Assembly (NCBI RefSeq): GCF_004216855.1
Contig: NZ_SGXT01000013.1
Location: forward strand, 1 to 64,000
Source: Microcella alkaliphila
GTDB taxonomy: Bacteria > Actinomycetota > Actinomycetes > Actinomycetales > Microbacteriaceae
Length of the DNA stretch: 64,000 nucleotides
Direction of reading: 5' to 3'
Below the pieces are notes generated by a model. The model did not search any database, was not told where the DNA came from, and saw only the letters and a list, made by a program, of their open reading frames with translations. The position numbers and the translations under genes are program-made. Below, piece after piece: positions 31,556 to 39,848 of this stretch (position 1 is its first letter; each line of letters begins with the position of its first letter).

Positions 31556-34546
31556 ATGCATGTGAACCACACCCAACAACACGCGCGGATCGCCCGATTC
31601 CTTCGCGACGTTCTCGACCCTGCTCGAATCCTCGATAGGGTCGCGCTCGACACAGAACACTGGGCAGTCGGCGGCGAGCCCGTGCCGTTCTCTGCCGCAC
31701 GGGAGGCCGCATACTCGCCTTTTGTTGTCGGCTCACCCTGGGGGAGCGCCTGGGACACAGTCTGGTTTCGAATCCGCGGCACCGTTCCGGCGTCCTGGCA
31801 GGGCTCAGGGGCAATTGAGCTGCTCGTGGATCTGGGCTACACCGACCGGCTTCCCGGGTTTCAAGCGGAAGGGACCGTGTACACGACCGACGGCCACATC
31901 GTGAAGGGGTTGGAGCCGCTCAACCGGCACGCACCCGTCACCACCACCGGTGCGATCGAGTACTACATCGAGGCGGCGGCGAACCCGAACATCGCTGACG
32001 GCTTCCAGTTTCGCGCCACCACGCTGGGCCGCAAGGAGACAGCGGGTGATGCACCCCTGTATGTGGCTCGTTCGTTCGATGTCGTGCTCCGCGATCACGC
32101 ACTGAGCGCCCTGTGGTGGGATGCCACGACCCTCTTCGATCTCGCCCAACAACTGCCTGATGAGTCTGTGCGTCGGGCGCGCATACTCGAGTCCCTTTCC
32201 CGTGTCGTCGACGTCTTCGATGCGTCGAACCCGCGCGGCGGGGTCGACGCGGCGCGCGCGGTCCTCGCGCCTGAACTTGTGGCGCCGGCAGCGGCCAGCG
32301 CGCACACGGCGATCGCAGTGGGCCACGCGCACCTCGATTCGGCGTGGCTCTGGCCAACCCGCGAAACGGTGCGCAAGTTTGCGCGAACCCTCTCCAACGT
32401 GCTCGACCTCATCAACGAGTACGAGGATTTTCGATTTGTTGCGTCCTCTGCCCAGCAGTACGCCTGGGTCGAAGAGAACTACCCCGAGCTGTTCGCGCGT
32501 GTGAAGCGCGCCGTCGCGGCGGGCCGAATCGTGCCGATCGGAAATATGTGGGTTGAATCCGACGCGACCATGATCGGGGGCGAGTCGATGATTCGCCAGT
32601 TCGCGCAGGGAACCCGCTACTTCGCGAACGCCTTCGGGGTCACCTCCAACATCGTGTGGCTACCGGATTCTTTCGGCTTCTCTGGGGCCTTGCCGCAGAT
32701 CTTCCGAGGGGTCGGCGCGACCGGGTTCGTCACGCAGAAACTGTCGTGGGGTGATACCAATCGGATGCCGCACCACACGTTCGCGTGGGAGGGCATCGAC
32801 GGCACGCGCATCCTCACGCATTTCCCACCCGTCGACAGCTACATGAGTGACCTTGGCGCGGCCGACCTCGCAAGAGCCGAACGCCAGTTCGCCGAGAAAT
32901 CGATTAGCTCACAATCGATCGTCCCGTTTGGTTGGGGCGACGGTGGGGGCGGGCCGACTCGCGACATGATCGAAGGTGGCCGACGGAAATCCACCCTCGA
33001 GGGGTCGCCGAAGGTTGTGTTCGGCACGCCTGCCGAGTTCTTCGAGACTGTCCGACGCGAACTCGTCGATCCGCCCGTGTGGTCGGGCGAGATGTACCTC
33101 GAACTGCACCGTGGTGTCTTCACGACGCAGGTGCGTACGAAGCAGGGCAACCGCCGCAGCGAAGCGTTGTTGCACGAGGCTGAGTTGTGGGCGGCGACCG
33201 CAGCGGTTCGGGCGGGAGCTGCGTACCCGCACGCCGAACTCGACGTCGCGTGGCAGTTGACACTGTTGAACCAGTTCCACGACATCCTCCCGGGAACCGC
33301 AATCGGCTGGGTGCATGAGGAGGCTGAGCGTGCACACGCGCGCGTAGCCTCCATCGCCCACGGCATCATCGAGAGCTCGTTGCGCGCGCTCACAGGCGAC
33401 GGTGACCGTGAACTTGTTGCGCACCCAACACCGCGCGGGCCGCGTGGGTTTTCCATCATCGAGCCGGACCCCCGTGCGCCGGTGGAGGTCATGTCGGAAC
33501 CGGACGGTGGCGCGACCCTCCGCAGCGAACAACTCCTCGTGCGCCTTAATGCCAACGGTGAAATCACGTCGTTGATTGACCGGGAACAGGGGCGCGAACT
33601 CTTGGTGCCGGGGGTGCCCGCCGCGGCTTTGCAGCTCTTCCATGACCGGCCGTCGCAGTGGGATGCCTGGGACATCGAAGAGCACTATCGCCGCACGCCG
33701 ATCGCGCTCGATGATGACGCCACCGTCGACGTTGTGGGCACGACCGTTGAGGTCGATCGTGTCGTCGGAGATTCGAGGGCATCGCTGCGCTGGTCGCTGT
33801 CGGGCGATGGCTCGTCTCTCGAACTCGACATCACCGTCGACTGGCGCGAAGACGAGAAGCTTCTGAAGATTGCCTTTCCGGTCGGTCTGCTCGCGGACCG
33901 CACGGCCGCGGAAACGCAATTTGGCCACGTGTGGCGTAGCGTCCACACCAACACGTCGTGGGAGGCGGCGCGCTATGAGAGCGTGGCACACCGGTGGGTG
34001 TATGTCGAGGAACCCGGACAAGGGATCGTCATCGCGAACGCGAGTTCGTATGGCTGGGACACGAAACGTGTCGTCGTCGATGGCCGCGGCGTTGGCACAC
34101 AACTTCGGGCGACCCTCCTTCGAGCGCCGCGATTTCCCGACCCACTGGCAGACCGTGCAGAGCAACGTTTCCGCCTCTCGTTGCGGCCCGTGACACACGT
34201 CGGGGGTGCGGTCGCTGAGGGCTATCGGCTGAGTCGACCTGTGCGCCCGCTCCGCGGCGCGAGCTCTGTCGAACCCCTCGTGCAGGTGTCTGAGGGCTCG
34301 GTCGTGGTGGAGACGCTCAAGCTCGCTGACGACGGCAGTGGCGATCTCATCGTACGACTCTACGAGTCGGAGGGGCGGGCCTCGTCTGCGACCCTCACGG
34401 TCGACGTTCCGTGGGAGAGCGCCCGCCGAGTCGATCTTCTCGAGCGCGACATTGAGGGAGAGGCGGTCATAAGAAGTCGGGCGGGAGTCCCCCTCTCGGT
34501 GCGACCGTTCGAGATCGTTACCGTACGCATCCTGACCGCTTGCTGA
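31556..34546 (+). CDS. GH38 alpha-mannosidase
   Basis: 996 residues, usual for bacterial GH38 enzymes. After an N-terminal beta domain (about 250 residues) the catalytic domain begins with GHAHLDSAWLWPTRET, which carries the zinc-binding His and Asp. The nucleophile Asp is in WLPDSFGFSG, and QFHDILPGTAIG adds another zinc ligand. The C-terminal half is beta-sandwich. No signal peptide, so it is cytosolic and acts on imported manno-oligosaccharides or glycan fragments. Preceded by GAAAGGA. Last gene of the transporter operon controlled by the ROK-type operator. Confidence 0.92.
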   Translation: MHVNHTQQHARIARFLRDVLDPARILDRVALDTEHWAVGGEPVPFSAAREAAYSPFVVGSPWGSAWDTVWFRIRGTVPASWQGSGAIELLVDLGYTDRLPGFQAEGTVYTTDGHIVKGLEPLNRHAPVTTTGAIEYYIEAAANPNIADGFQFRATTLGRKETAGDAPLYVARSFDVVLRDHALSALWWDATTLFDLAQQLPDESVRRARILESLSRVVDVFDASNPRGGVDAARAVLAPELVAPAAASAHTAIAVGHAHLDSAWLWPTRETVRKFARTLSNVLDLINEYEDFRFVASSAQQYAWVEENYPELFARVKRAVAAGRIVPIGNMWVESDATMIGGESMIRQFAQGTRYFANAFGVTSNIVWLPDSFGFSGALPQIFRGVGATGFVTQKLSWGDTNRMPHHTFAWEGIDGTRILTHFPPVDSYMSDLGAADLARAERQFAEKSISSQSIVPFGWGDGGGGPTRDMIEGGRRKSTLEGSPKVVFGTPAEFFETVRRELVDPPVWSGEMYLELHRGVFTTQVRTKQGNRRSEALLHEAELWAATAAVRAGAAYPHAELDVAWQLTLLNQFHDILPGTAIGWVHEEAERAHARVASIAHGIIESSLRALTGDGDRELVAHPTPRGPRGFSIIEPDPRAPVEVMSEPDGGATLRSEQLLVRLNANGEITSLIDREQGRELLVPGVPAAALQLFHDRPSQWDAWDIEEHYRRTPIALDDDATVDVVGTTVEVDRVVGDSRASLRWSLSGDGSSLELDITVDWREDEKLLKIAFPVGLLADRTAAETQFGHVWRSVHTNTSWEAARYESVAHRWVYVEEPGQGIVIANASSYGWDTKRVVVDGRGVGTQLRATLLRAPRFPDPLADRAEQRFRLSLRPVTHVGGAVAEGYRLSRPVRPLRGASSVEPLVQVSEGSVVVETLKLADDGSGDLIVRLYESEGRASSATLTVDVPWESARRVDLLERDIEGEAVIRSRAGVPLSVRPFEIVTVRILTAC

Positions 34547-34655
34547 GTCGGCATCCTGTGATGTCAACCCCCTGACGTAGGCGACAAGCGGGCGTAGCGT
34601 CGCCAGTCGTTCGGCCACACCCGGCCGAGCACCACGACGCGACAGGGAGACACTC

Positions 34656-35129
34656 ATGAGCACCGTTACCTCCACGATCGACATCGATGCGCCCATCACC
34701 ACGGTCTACAACCAGTGGACGCAGTTCGAGACGTTCCCGCAGTTCATGTCGGGCGTCGACCAGGTGCGCCAGCTGAGCGACACGCTGACCCACTGGGAGG
34801 TGTCGATCGCTGGCGTCGACCGCGAGTTTGACGCCGAGATCGTCGAGCAGCACCCCGACGAGCGCATCGCCTGGAACTCCGTCGGCGGCGAGAATCACGC
34901 CGGCGTCGTCACCTTCCACCGCATCGACGACGACCGCACGCGCGTGTCGCTCCAGCTGGAGTGGGAGCCCCAGGGCGTCGTCGAGAATGTCGGCGCGCTG
35001 CTGCAGGCCGACGACATCCAGGTCGACCGCGACCTGCACCGCTTCAAGGAGCTGATGGAGGAGAACGGCTTTGAGACCGGAGCCTGGCGCGGCGACATCG
35101 ACCGCGCTCCCGACGCCACGGGACGCTGA
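34656..35129 (+). CDS. SRPBCC-superfamily protein (polyketide cyclase/dehydrase-like)
   Basis: 157 residues. The pattern STIDIDAPITTVYNQWTQFE, FPQFMSGVDQVRQL, then VTFHRIDDDRTRVSLQLEWE is typical of START-like lipid- or ligand-binding folds with a deep cavity. Many actinobacterial members have no defined role. GGGAGA precedes the ATG. The 109 bases upstream separate it from the mannosidase operon. Confidence 0.8.
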   Translation: MSTVTSTIDIDAPITTVYNQWTQFETFPQFMSGVDQVRQLSDTLTHWEVSIAGVDREFDAEIVEQHPDERIAWNSVGGENHAGVVTFHRIDDDRTRVSLQLEWEPQGVVENVGALLQADDIQVDRDLHRFKELMEENGFETGAWRGDIDRAPDATGR

Positions 35130-35178
35130 CGCGACTCTGTGGCTCGGTCCGTGACCCCCGGCGGCTAGCGTTGACCGG

Positions 35179-36048
35179 GTGACGAACACCCCCGCCGACG
35201 ACCTCGCGATCCTGCGGTGCCCGCACTGCCTCGGGTCGCTTCAGGCCGTCGACGGGGGTGCGTCCTGTTCGGCGGGGCATCACCACGACCGCGCCAAGCA
35301 GGGCTACCTCGGGCTTCGGGTCGCCGCTCGCGGGCTGGGCGCGCCCGCCACGGGCGACACCGCCGACATGGTGGATGCTCGCGAGCGCTTCCAGGGCGCC
35401 GGTCACCACGACGCCGTGGCCGCCGCCGTATGCGACGCCGCCGTCGCCGGTCTATTGGCTGCGCCCGGCGACGAGGGCTGGGCCGTCGACCTCGCCGGCG
35501 GTCCTGGCTGGCACCTCGGTCAGGTGCTCGACGCTCTGCCCGGGATGCGCGGCCTCCTCCTCGACGCCAGCACCGTCGCCGTGCGGCGCGCCCAGCGCAG
35601 CCACCCGCGGATCGTGGCCGCGACGGCGGACCTGCGGGCGCGCATCCCGGTCGGTGACGGCGCCGCGGCCGCCGTGCTGAAAGTGTTCGCGCCGGGGCCT
35701 CCCGCCGAAATTCAGCGCATTCTGGCGCCCGGCGGCGTGCTGGTGGCGGCGATTCCCGAGCCGGAGCACCACCGCGAACTCGTGCAGCCGCTGAAGCTGC
35801 TGAAGGTGCCGGCGGGCAAGGCCGACGAGCTGGTGGCGTCGCTGCCCGGGCTGCAGGAGGTCGCGCGGACGACGGTGCGCGAGACCGTCCGCGTCGATCG
35901 GGCCGCCGCAGCCGATGCCGTCTTCATGGGGCCGAACGCGTTCCACCAGAAGCGCGCGGAGGTGGAGGCGGCGCTGGCCGCAGGCCCCGAGACCCGCGAG
36001 CTGACCGTCGCCGTCACGGTCGTGACGCTGCGGGCGCCGGGGGGTTAA
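35179..36048 (+). CDS. RlmA-like 23S rRNA (guanine-N1) methyltransferase
   Basis: 289 residues from GTG. N-terminal zinc finger LRCPHCLGSLQAVDGGASCS with nearby His residues, then HHHDRAKQGYLGL. The SAM-binding part has WAVDLAGGPGWHLGQVL (motif I region) and LKVFAPGPPAEIQRILAPGG. The C-terminal FMGPNAFH matches the FMGPSAFH-like signature of RlmA/TlrB. Related proteins methylate G745 or G748 and the latter gives tylosin resistance in producers. Target base not determinable. TAGCGT lies before the GTG with no ribosome-binding site. Confidence 0.78.
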   Translation: MTNTPADDLAILRCPHCLGSLQAVDGGASCSAGHHHDRAKQGYLGLRVAARGLGAPATGDTADMVDARERFQGAGHHDAVAAAVCDAAVAGLLAAPGDEGWAVDLAGGPGWHLGQVLDALPGMRGLLLDASTVAVRRAQRSHPRIVAATADLRARIPVGDGAAAAVLKVFAPGPPAEIQRILAPGGVLVAAIPEPEHHRELVQPLKLLKVPAGKADELVASLPGLQEVARTTVRETVRVDRAAAADAVFMGPNAFHQKRAEVEAALAAGPETRELTVAVTVVTLRAPGG

Positions 36049-36158
36049 CCCCCCTCTCGGTTCGGGTGGGCGTCGGGTGGGGCAGAAACGCCTGCGTCGG
36101 AAGGCTGGAGGCATCGCGTGAGAGTCGCGCGCATGCCATCCTGACCGGAGAGACGGAA

Positions 36159-37658
36159 ATGACGACCACCATGACTGCAGAGGCCGAAGCGCCGCGCACG
36201 ACGCGCCCCGCGACCGGTGCCGCGCATCCACCGACCCCGCCGAGCCTGCCGCCGCTGGAAGACTGGAGCTACCGCGCTGTGTGGCGGCGCCTCCCTCGCG
36301 GCCTCGGCTACCTCGTGCCGACCTTCGCCATTGCGATCACGGTCAGCGCGATCCTCAACTCGCTGTTCTCGGCCGGCGTCAGCCTGCTGATCGTCGTTAT
36401 CGGGCTGTTCCTGATCGCGTTGACCCTGCTGCTCGCCCGCTTCGCCGGCTCGTTCGAGGTGCTGCGCCTGCGCTGGTCGGGCGAGCGCGCGATCGCGGAA
36501 CCCGACTGGCGCATCGACCCGAGCCAGCCGCTGTGGCGGAAGGCCCTCACCCCGTTCGCGAACGGCCACTACTGGCTGAGCCTGTTGCACGGGGCGATCA
36601 TCGCGCCGATCGTCGCGACCGTCAGCTTCGTACTGCTCACCGTGTGGGGATCGTTCATCCTCGCCGGTGTGATCGCGCCGATTGCGTGGCTGGCCGGGGG
36701 CCGGTCGATCGTCGGCCCGAACCTGCTCGGCATTGTCGACCGCATCGGTGATGGCGGTGGCTTCGGCCCCGGGTACTGGATCTGGATGGAGCGCTTCGGT
36801 GGGCCCCTGCGCGACCAGGGCCTCAACGTGGGCGTTCAGCTCAGCGGCGTCATGGCCGTCCTCGCCATCGCCCTGGCGATCGGCGCCATCCTGACCCTGC
36901 CGTACCTGGTGCGCTCGATGGCGTGGCTGCACGCCGCGATCGCCCGCCCGCTGCTCGGCCGCTTCAAGAGCGAAGAGCTTGAGGGTCAGGTCTCAAGCCT
37001 GTTCACCGCCCGCTCCGCCGCGGTCGCCGCCGAGGGCAGCGCCCTCAGCCGCATCGAGCGCGACATTCACGACGGCCCGCAGCAGCGCCTTATCCGCCTG
37101 CAGATGGACCTCGCCGCCGCCGAGCGGCGCCTCGACGAGCAGCCAGACGACGCCAAAAACCTGATCGCGGATGCTCGTCGCCAGGCCCAGGACGCCCTCG
37201 ACGAACTGCGCAACCTCTCACGCGGCTTCGCGCCGCCGCTGCTGCTCGATCGGGGACTGTTCGCGGCGTTGGAGTCCCTGGCGACGCGGTCGAGCATCCC
37301 CGTGACGATGCAGTCGACGCTCGGTGCGACGGCCGACCTGCCCGACGAGGTCGCCCGCAACGCGTACTTCGTGGCGAGCGAGCTGATTGCGAACGCGACG
37401 AAGCACTCGGAGGCGACGGGCGTCACGCTCGTGGTCACGCGTGAGGGCGGCGACCTCGTGATCGCCGTCACGGACGACGGAGTGGGCGGCGCGGCTGAGA
37501 CTCCACACCACGGGCTGGCGGGTCTGCGCGACCGCGCTGTGAGCCTCGGCGGCACCTTCACGCTGTCGAGCCCCGACGGTGGGCCGACCGAGGTGCGGGT
37601 GACCCTGCCGCTCAGCGGAGTCGGCGGGCAGGGCGCTCCGACCGGGGACAATGCCTGA
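36159..37658 (+). CDS. Sensor histidine kinase (HisKA_3 type)
   Basis: 499 residues from ATG 36159 with GGAGAG upstream. The N-terminal 270 residues are a membrane sensor region with paired helices (YLVPTFAIAITVSAILNSLF, VSLLIVVIGLFLIALTLLLA, IIAPIVATVSFVLLTVWGSF, VMAVLAIALAIGAILTLPYL). The dimerisation/phosphorylation motif is SRIERDIHDGPQQRLIRLQ, with the phospho-His. The HATPase domain shows VASELIANATKHSEA, VTDDGVGG and HHGLAGLRDRAVSLGG. It pairs with the response regulator whose gene overlaps by eight bases. The signal is unknown; membrane or envelope stress is common for this architecture. Confidence 0.87.
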   Translation: MTTTMTAEAEAPRTTRPATGAAHPPTPPSLPPLEDWSYRAVWRRLPRGLGYLVPTFAIAITVSAILNSLFSAGVSLLIVVIGLFLIALTLLLARFAGSFEVLRLRWSGERAIAEPDWRIDPSQPLWRKALTPFANGHYWLSLLHGAIIAPIVATVSFVLLTVWGSFILAGVIAPIAWLAGGRSIVGPNLLGIVDRIGDGGGFGPGYWIWMERFGGPLRDQGLNVGVQLSGVMAVLAIALAIGAILTLPYLVRSMAWLHAAIARPLLGRFKSEELEGQVSSLFTARSAAVAAEGSALSRIERDIHDGPQQRLIRLQMDLAAAERRLDEQPDDAKNLIADARRQAQDALDELRNLSRGFAPPLLLDRGLFAALESLATRSSIPVTMQSTLGATADLPDEVARNAYFVASELIANATKHSEATGVTLVVTREGGDLVIAVTDDGVGGAAETPHHGLAGLRDRAVSLGGTFTLSSPDGGPTEVRVTLPLSGVGGQGAPTGDNA

Positions 37659-38319
37659 CATGCCCTCGACCGCACCGGCCCTTCGCGTGGCGCTCGCCGA
37701 CGATTCGGTGCTGCTGCGCGAAGGGCTCGTGCGCGTCCTTGAGGATGCCGGCTTCGCCGTCGTCGGCTCCTACGGCGATGCGGATGCGCTCCTCACCGCC
37801 CTGCCCTCGCTCACGGTCGATGCGGTCGTCCTCGACGTCCGGATGCCTCCGACGTTCCGCGACGAGGGGGTGCGGGCGGCGGTGCGGATCCGACGCGAAT
37901 TTCCCGCCATCGCCGTGCTGCTCTTGTCGCAGTACGTCGAACTGACCTACGCGACAGAACTGCTCGCGGGCGGCGAGGGGCGCGTTGGCTACCTGCTCAA
38001 AGACCGCATCGTGTCACTCGACGACGTGCGCGACGCAGTGACGCGCATCGCGGCGGGCGGCACCGTGCTCGACCCCGAGGTGGTGGCGCAACTCATGGGA
38101 CGACGCCGTGACCCCCTGCAGACGCTGACGCCGCGCGAACGCGACGTGCTCGAACTGATGGCGGCGGGGCGCACCAACGCCGCGATCGCCGAACGTCTGT
38201 TCATCGGCGTTGGAGCCGTCGAGAAGAACGTGTCGTCGATCTTCGCGAAGCTCGGGCTCGACGAAACGCAGGGCGACCACCGCCGCGTCCTCGCGGTGCT
38301 CGCGTACCTGCAGCGCTGA
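37651..38319 (+). CDS. LuxR/NarL-family response regulator
   Basis: 222 residues. Receiver domain: VALADDSVLLREGLVRVLED with the acidic pair and VVLDVRMPP with the phospho-acceptor Asp. C-terminal HTH: LTPRERDVLELMAAGRTNAA and VGAVEKNVSSIFAKLGL. Start at ATG 37651 overlaps the kinase stop; ATG 37660 is an alternative. Cognate partner of the preceding kinase. Confidence 0.9.
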   Translation: MPDMPSTAPALRVALADDSVLLREGLVRVLEDAGFAVVGSYGDADALLTALPSLTVDAVVLDVRMPPTFRDEGVRAAVRIRREFPAIAVLLLSQYVELTYATELLAGGEGRVGYLLKDRIVSLDDVRDAVTRIAAGGTVLDPEVVAQLMGRRRDPLQTLTPRERDVLELMAAGRTNAAIAERLFIGVGAVEKNVSSIFAKLGLDETQGDHRRVLAVLAYLQR

Positions 38320-38343
38320 GCGCTGCTGTGGTGCGGGCCGGGC

Positions 38344-38401
38344 CGAGCCGCCACCGGGCCGACCCGAGCCGCCACCGGGCTCGCCCGCGCGGTCACCGGG
38401 C
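38344..38401 (+). repeat. Short tandem repeat, 21-base period
   Basis: CGAGCCGCCACCGGGC occurs at 38344-38359 and again at 38365-38380. A third, degenerate unit (GCGGTCACCGGGC) ends at 38401. The array follows the response regulator stop and precedes a long palindrome in a 198-base gap. Too short and too few units for a CRISPR. Confidence 0.6.
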
Positions 38402-38407
38402 AGGGCC

Positions 38408-38469
38408 GTGCGGCAGTTTGGGCGCGATGCGCGTGTTTGTTCTCACGCATCGCGCCCAAACTGCCGCAC
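38408..38469. repeat. Perfect 24-bp palindrome with 14-base loop
   Basis: Left arm 38408-38431 begins GTGCGGCAGTTTGGGCGCGA and the right arm 38446-38469 is its exact complement. It sits between two convergent genes, so it could end transcription from both sides, but there is no T-tract and the stem is far longer than needed. Confidence 0.75.
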
Positions 38470-38517
38470 CTACGACGGGACTCGGGTGAGGACGGGCGCG
38501 GGCAACCCTGCGGCGGC

Positions 38518-39789
38518 TCAGTAGCGGGCCAGCACGTCGGCGTCGCGCGCGTGGGTGATGGCGCGGCGCGCGGCGTCGAGCGCCGCCACCGGGTCGGTCG
38601 ACGACTCGCGCTCGGCGAGCTCCAGCTCGCGGCGGGCCTGCTCGAGGCGGGCCCGCGCGGCGGCGGCTCCGCGTCCACGCCCGGCGGCCTCCGCATCGGC
38701 CAGCTGGATGCGCGCGGTCACCATCGCCGCGTCGAGCGCCTCACGCGCGTGGCTGAGCCGCTGCGCCTGCGTGCGCGCGGCGGCCAGCGCCACGTCGAGC
38801 GCGTCGAGGGCGCCGCGCAGCCGGGTGAGGGCGGGAAGCGGGTCGCGTGCATCCACGGTGGTGGAGAGCGCGGTGTCGACGTCGGCGACCGCGCGCGTGA
38901 TGGCTGCGGCGGTGTCGGGGTCGGGCGCGTTGTCGACGGCGGCCAACGCCTCGGTGCGCTGCACCCGCGCGTCGGCGGCGAGGGCCTCGAGGGCTGTGGC
39001 GACGTCGTCGAGCCGGGCGACCGCCGCGGCCCGGTCGTCGAGCAGGCGCTCTGCCGCGAGGATCGCGACGTCGGCGTCGTCGAGGGCATCGGTGACGGGC
39101 GGCGGCACGGCCTGGGCGAGAGCGTCGTCGACGCGGGCGAGCGCGGCGTCGGCCGCGTCGAGCCGCTCGGCGGCGAGTCTGGGCGCGTCGGCGGCGGCGC
39201 CGAGAGCCTTCGCGCTGTAGGTGTCGGGCGTCTCGTGCAGGCGGGCGCGTTCCTCGTCGGCGTGTCGCGCGCGCACGGCGGCCGTGCGTTCCCGCAGGCG
39301 GGTGAGCCGCTCGCGCGCCCCCGACTCGGCGCTGCGCCGGCGCCGGAACGCCGTCTCGTGCTCGCCGAGGCTCGCCGCGATGCGCTCGGAGAGCATCACG
39401 ATGCGGTCGGCGCGTTCTCGCTGCCGGAGGCCGGGAGCGGGATCGTCCACGAGCATCCCGTGCAGGCGGAAGATTTCGCGCCGGTCCTCTTCGGCCGCAT
39501 CGATCGCGGCGCGGAACGCGACCGTGTCATGCTCGCCGAACTGGGCGAGGGCAAAGCCCAGCTCGCGGTCGGCCGACTGGAGGGCGTCGTCGGCCCGCAC
39601 GAGCGCGATGCCCGCCTGGGTGCGCTGACTCTCGAGTTCGCGCTCGGGCCGGTGGCGACCCCGCGACACCATGACGATTCCGCCCACGAGAACCCCCGTG
39701 ACGACGATGCCGAGGGTGAAGGCCGCGGTGAGCACTCCCGAGACGATGCCGCCGAACAGTTCCACGAGACGGAAGTGTAGGCGGCGCAT
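38518..39789 (-). CDS. Membrane-anchored coiled-coil protein, unknown function
   Basis: 423 residues from ATG 39789, which has GGGAG five bases upstream; a longer frame to 39837 exists. One N-terminal membrane helix (GIVSGVLTAAFTLGIVVTGV and VLVGGIVMV), then almost entirely Ala-, Arg-, Glu- and Asp-rich helical heptads to the C-terminus (for example ARLEQARRELELAERESS). A long cytoplasmic rod is likely. No domain recognised. It is convergent with the two-component genes and divergent from the large helicase-like gene, with about 60 bases between starts. Confidence 0.68.
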   Translation of the reverse strand: MRRLHFRLVELFGGIVSGVLTAAFTLGIVVTGVLVGGIVMVSRGRHRPERELESQRTQAGIALVRADDALQSADRELGFALAQFGEHDTVAFRAAIDAAEEDRREIFRLHGMLVDDPAPGLRQRERADRIVMLSERIAASLGEHETAFRRRRSAESGARERLTRLRERTAAVRARHADEERARLHETPDTYSAKALGAAADAPRLAAERLDAADAALARVDDALAQAVPPPVTDALDDADVAILAAERLLDDRAAAVARLDDVATALEALAADARVQRTEALAAVDNAPDPDTAAAITRAVADVDTALSTTVDARDPLPALTRLRGALDALDVALAAARTQAQRLSHAREALDAAMVTARIQLADAEAAGRGRGAAAARARLEQARRELELAERESSTDPVAALDAARRAITHARDADVLARY

Positions 39790-39848
39790 CTTTACTCCCG
39801 CGGCGCGGAATACCGGGCGAAACGCTGGGCCGGTCATAAGGTGACCGC

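Noticed and set aside
38344-38401. CRISPR array
   Set aside because: Units are adjacent with 5-base gaps and only two are exact, with no cas genes in the window.
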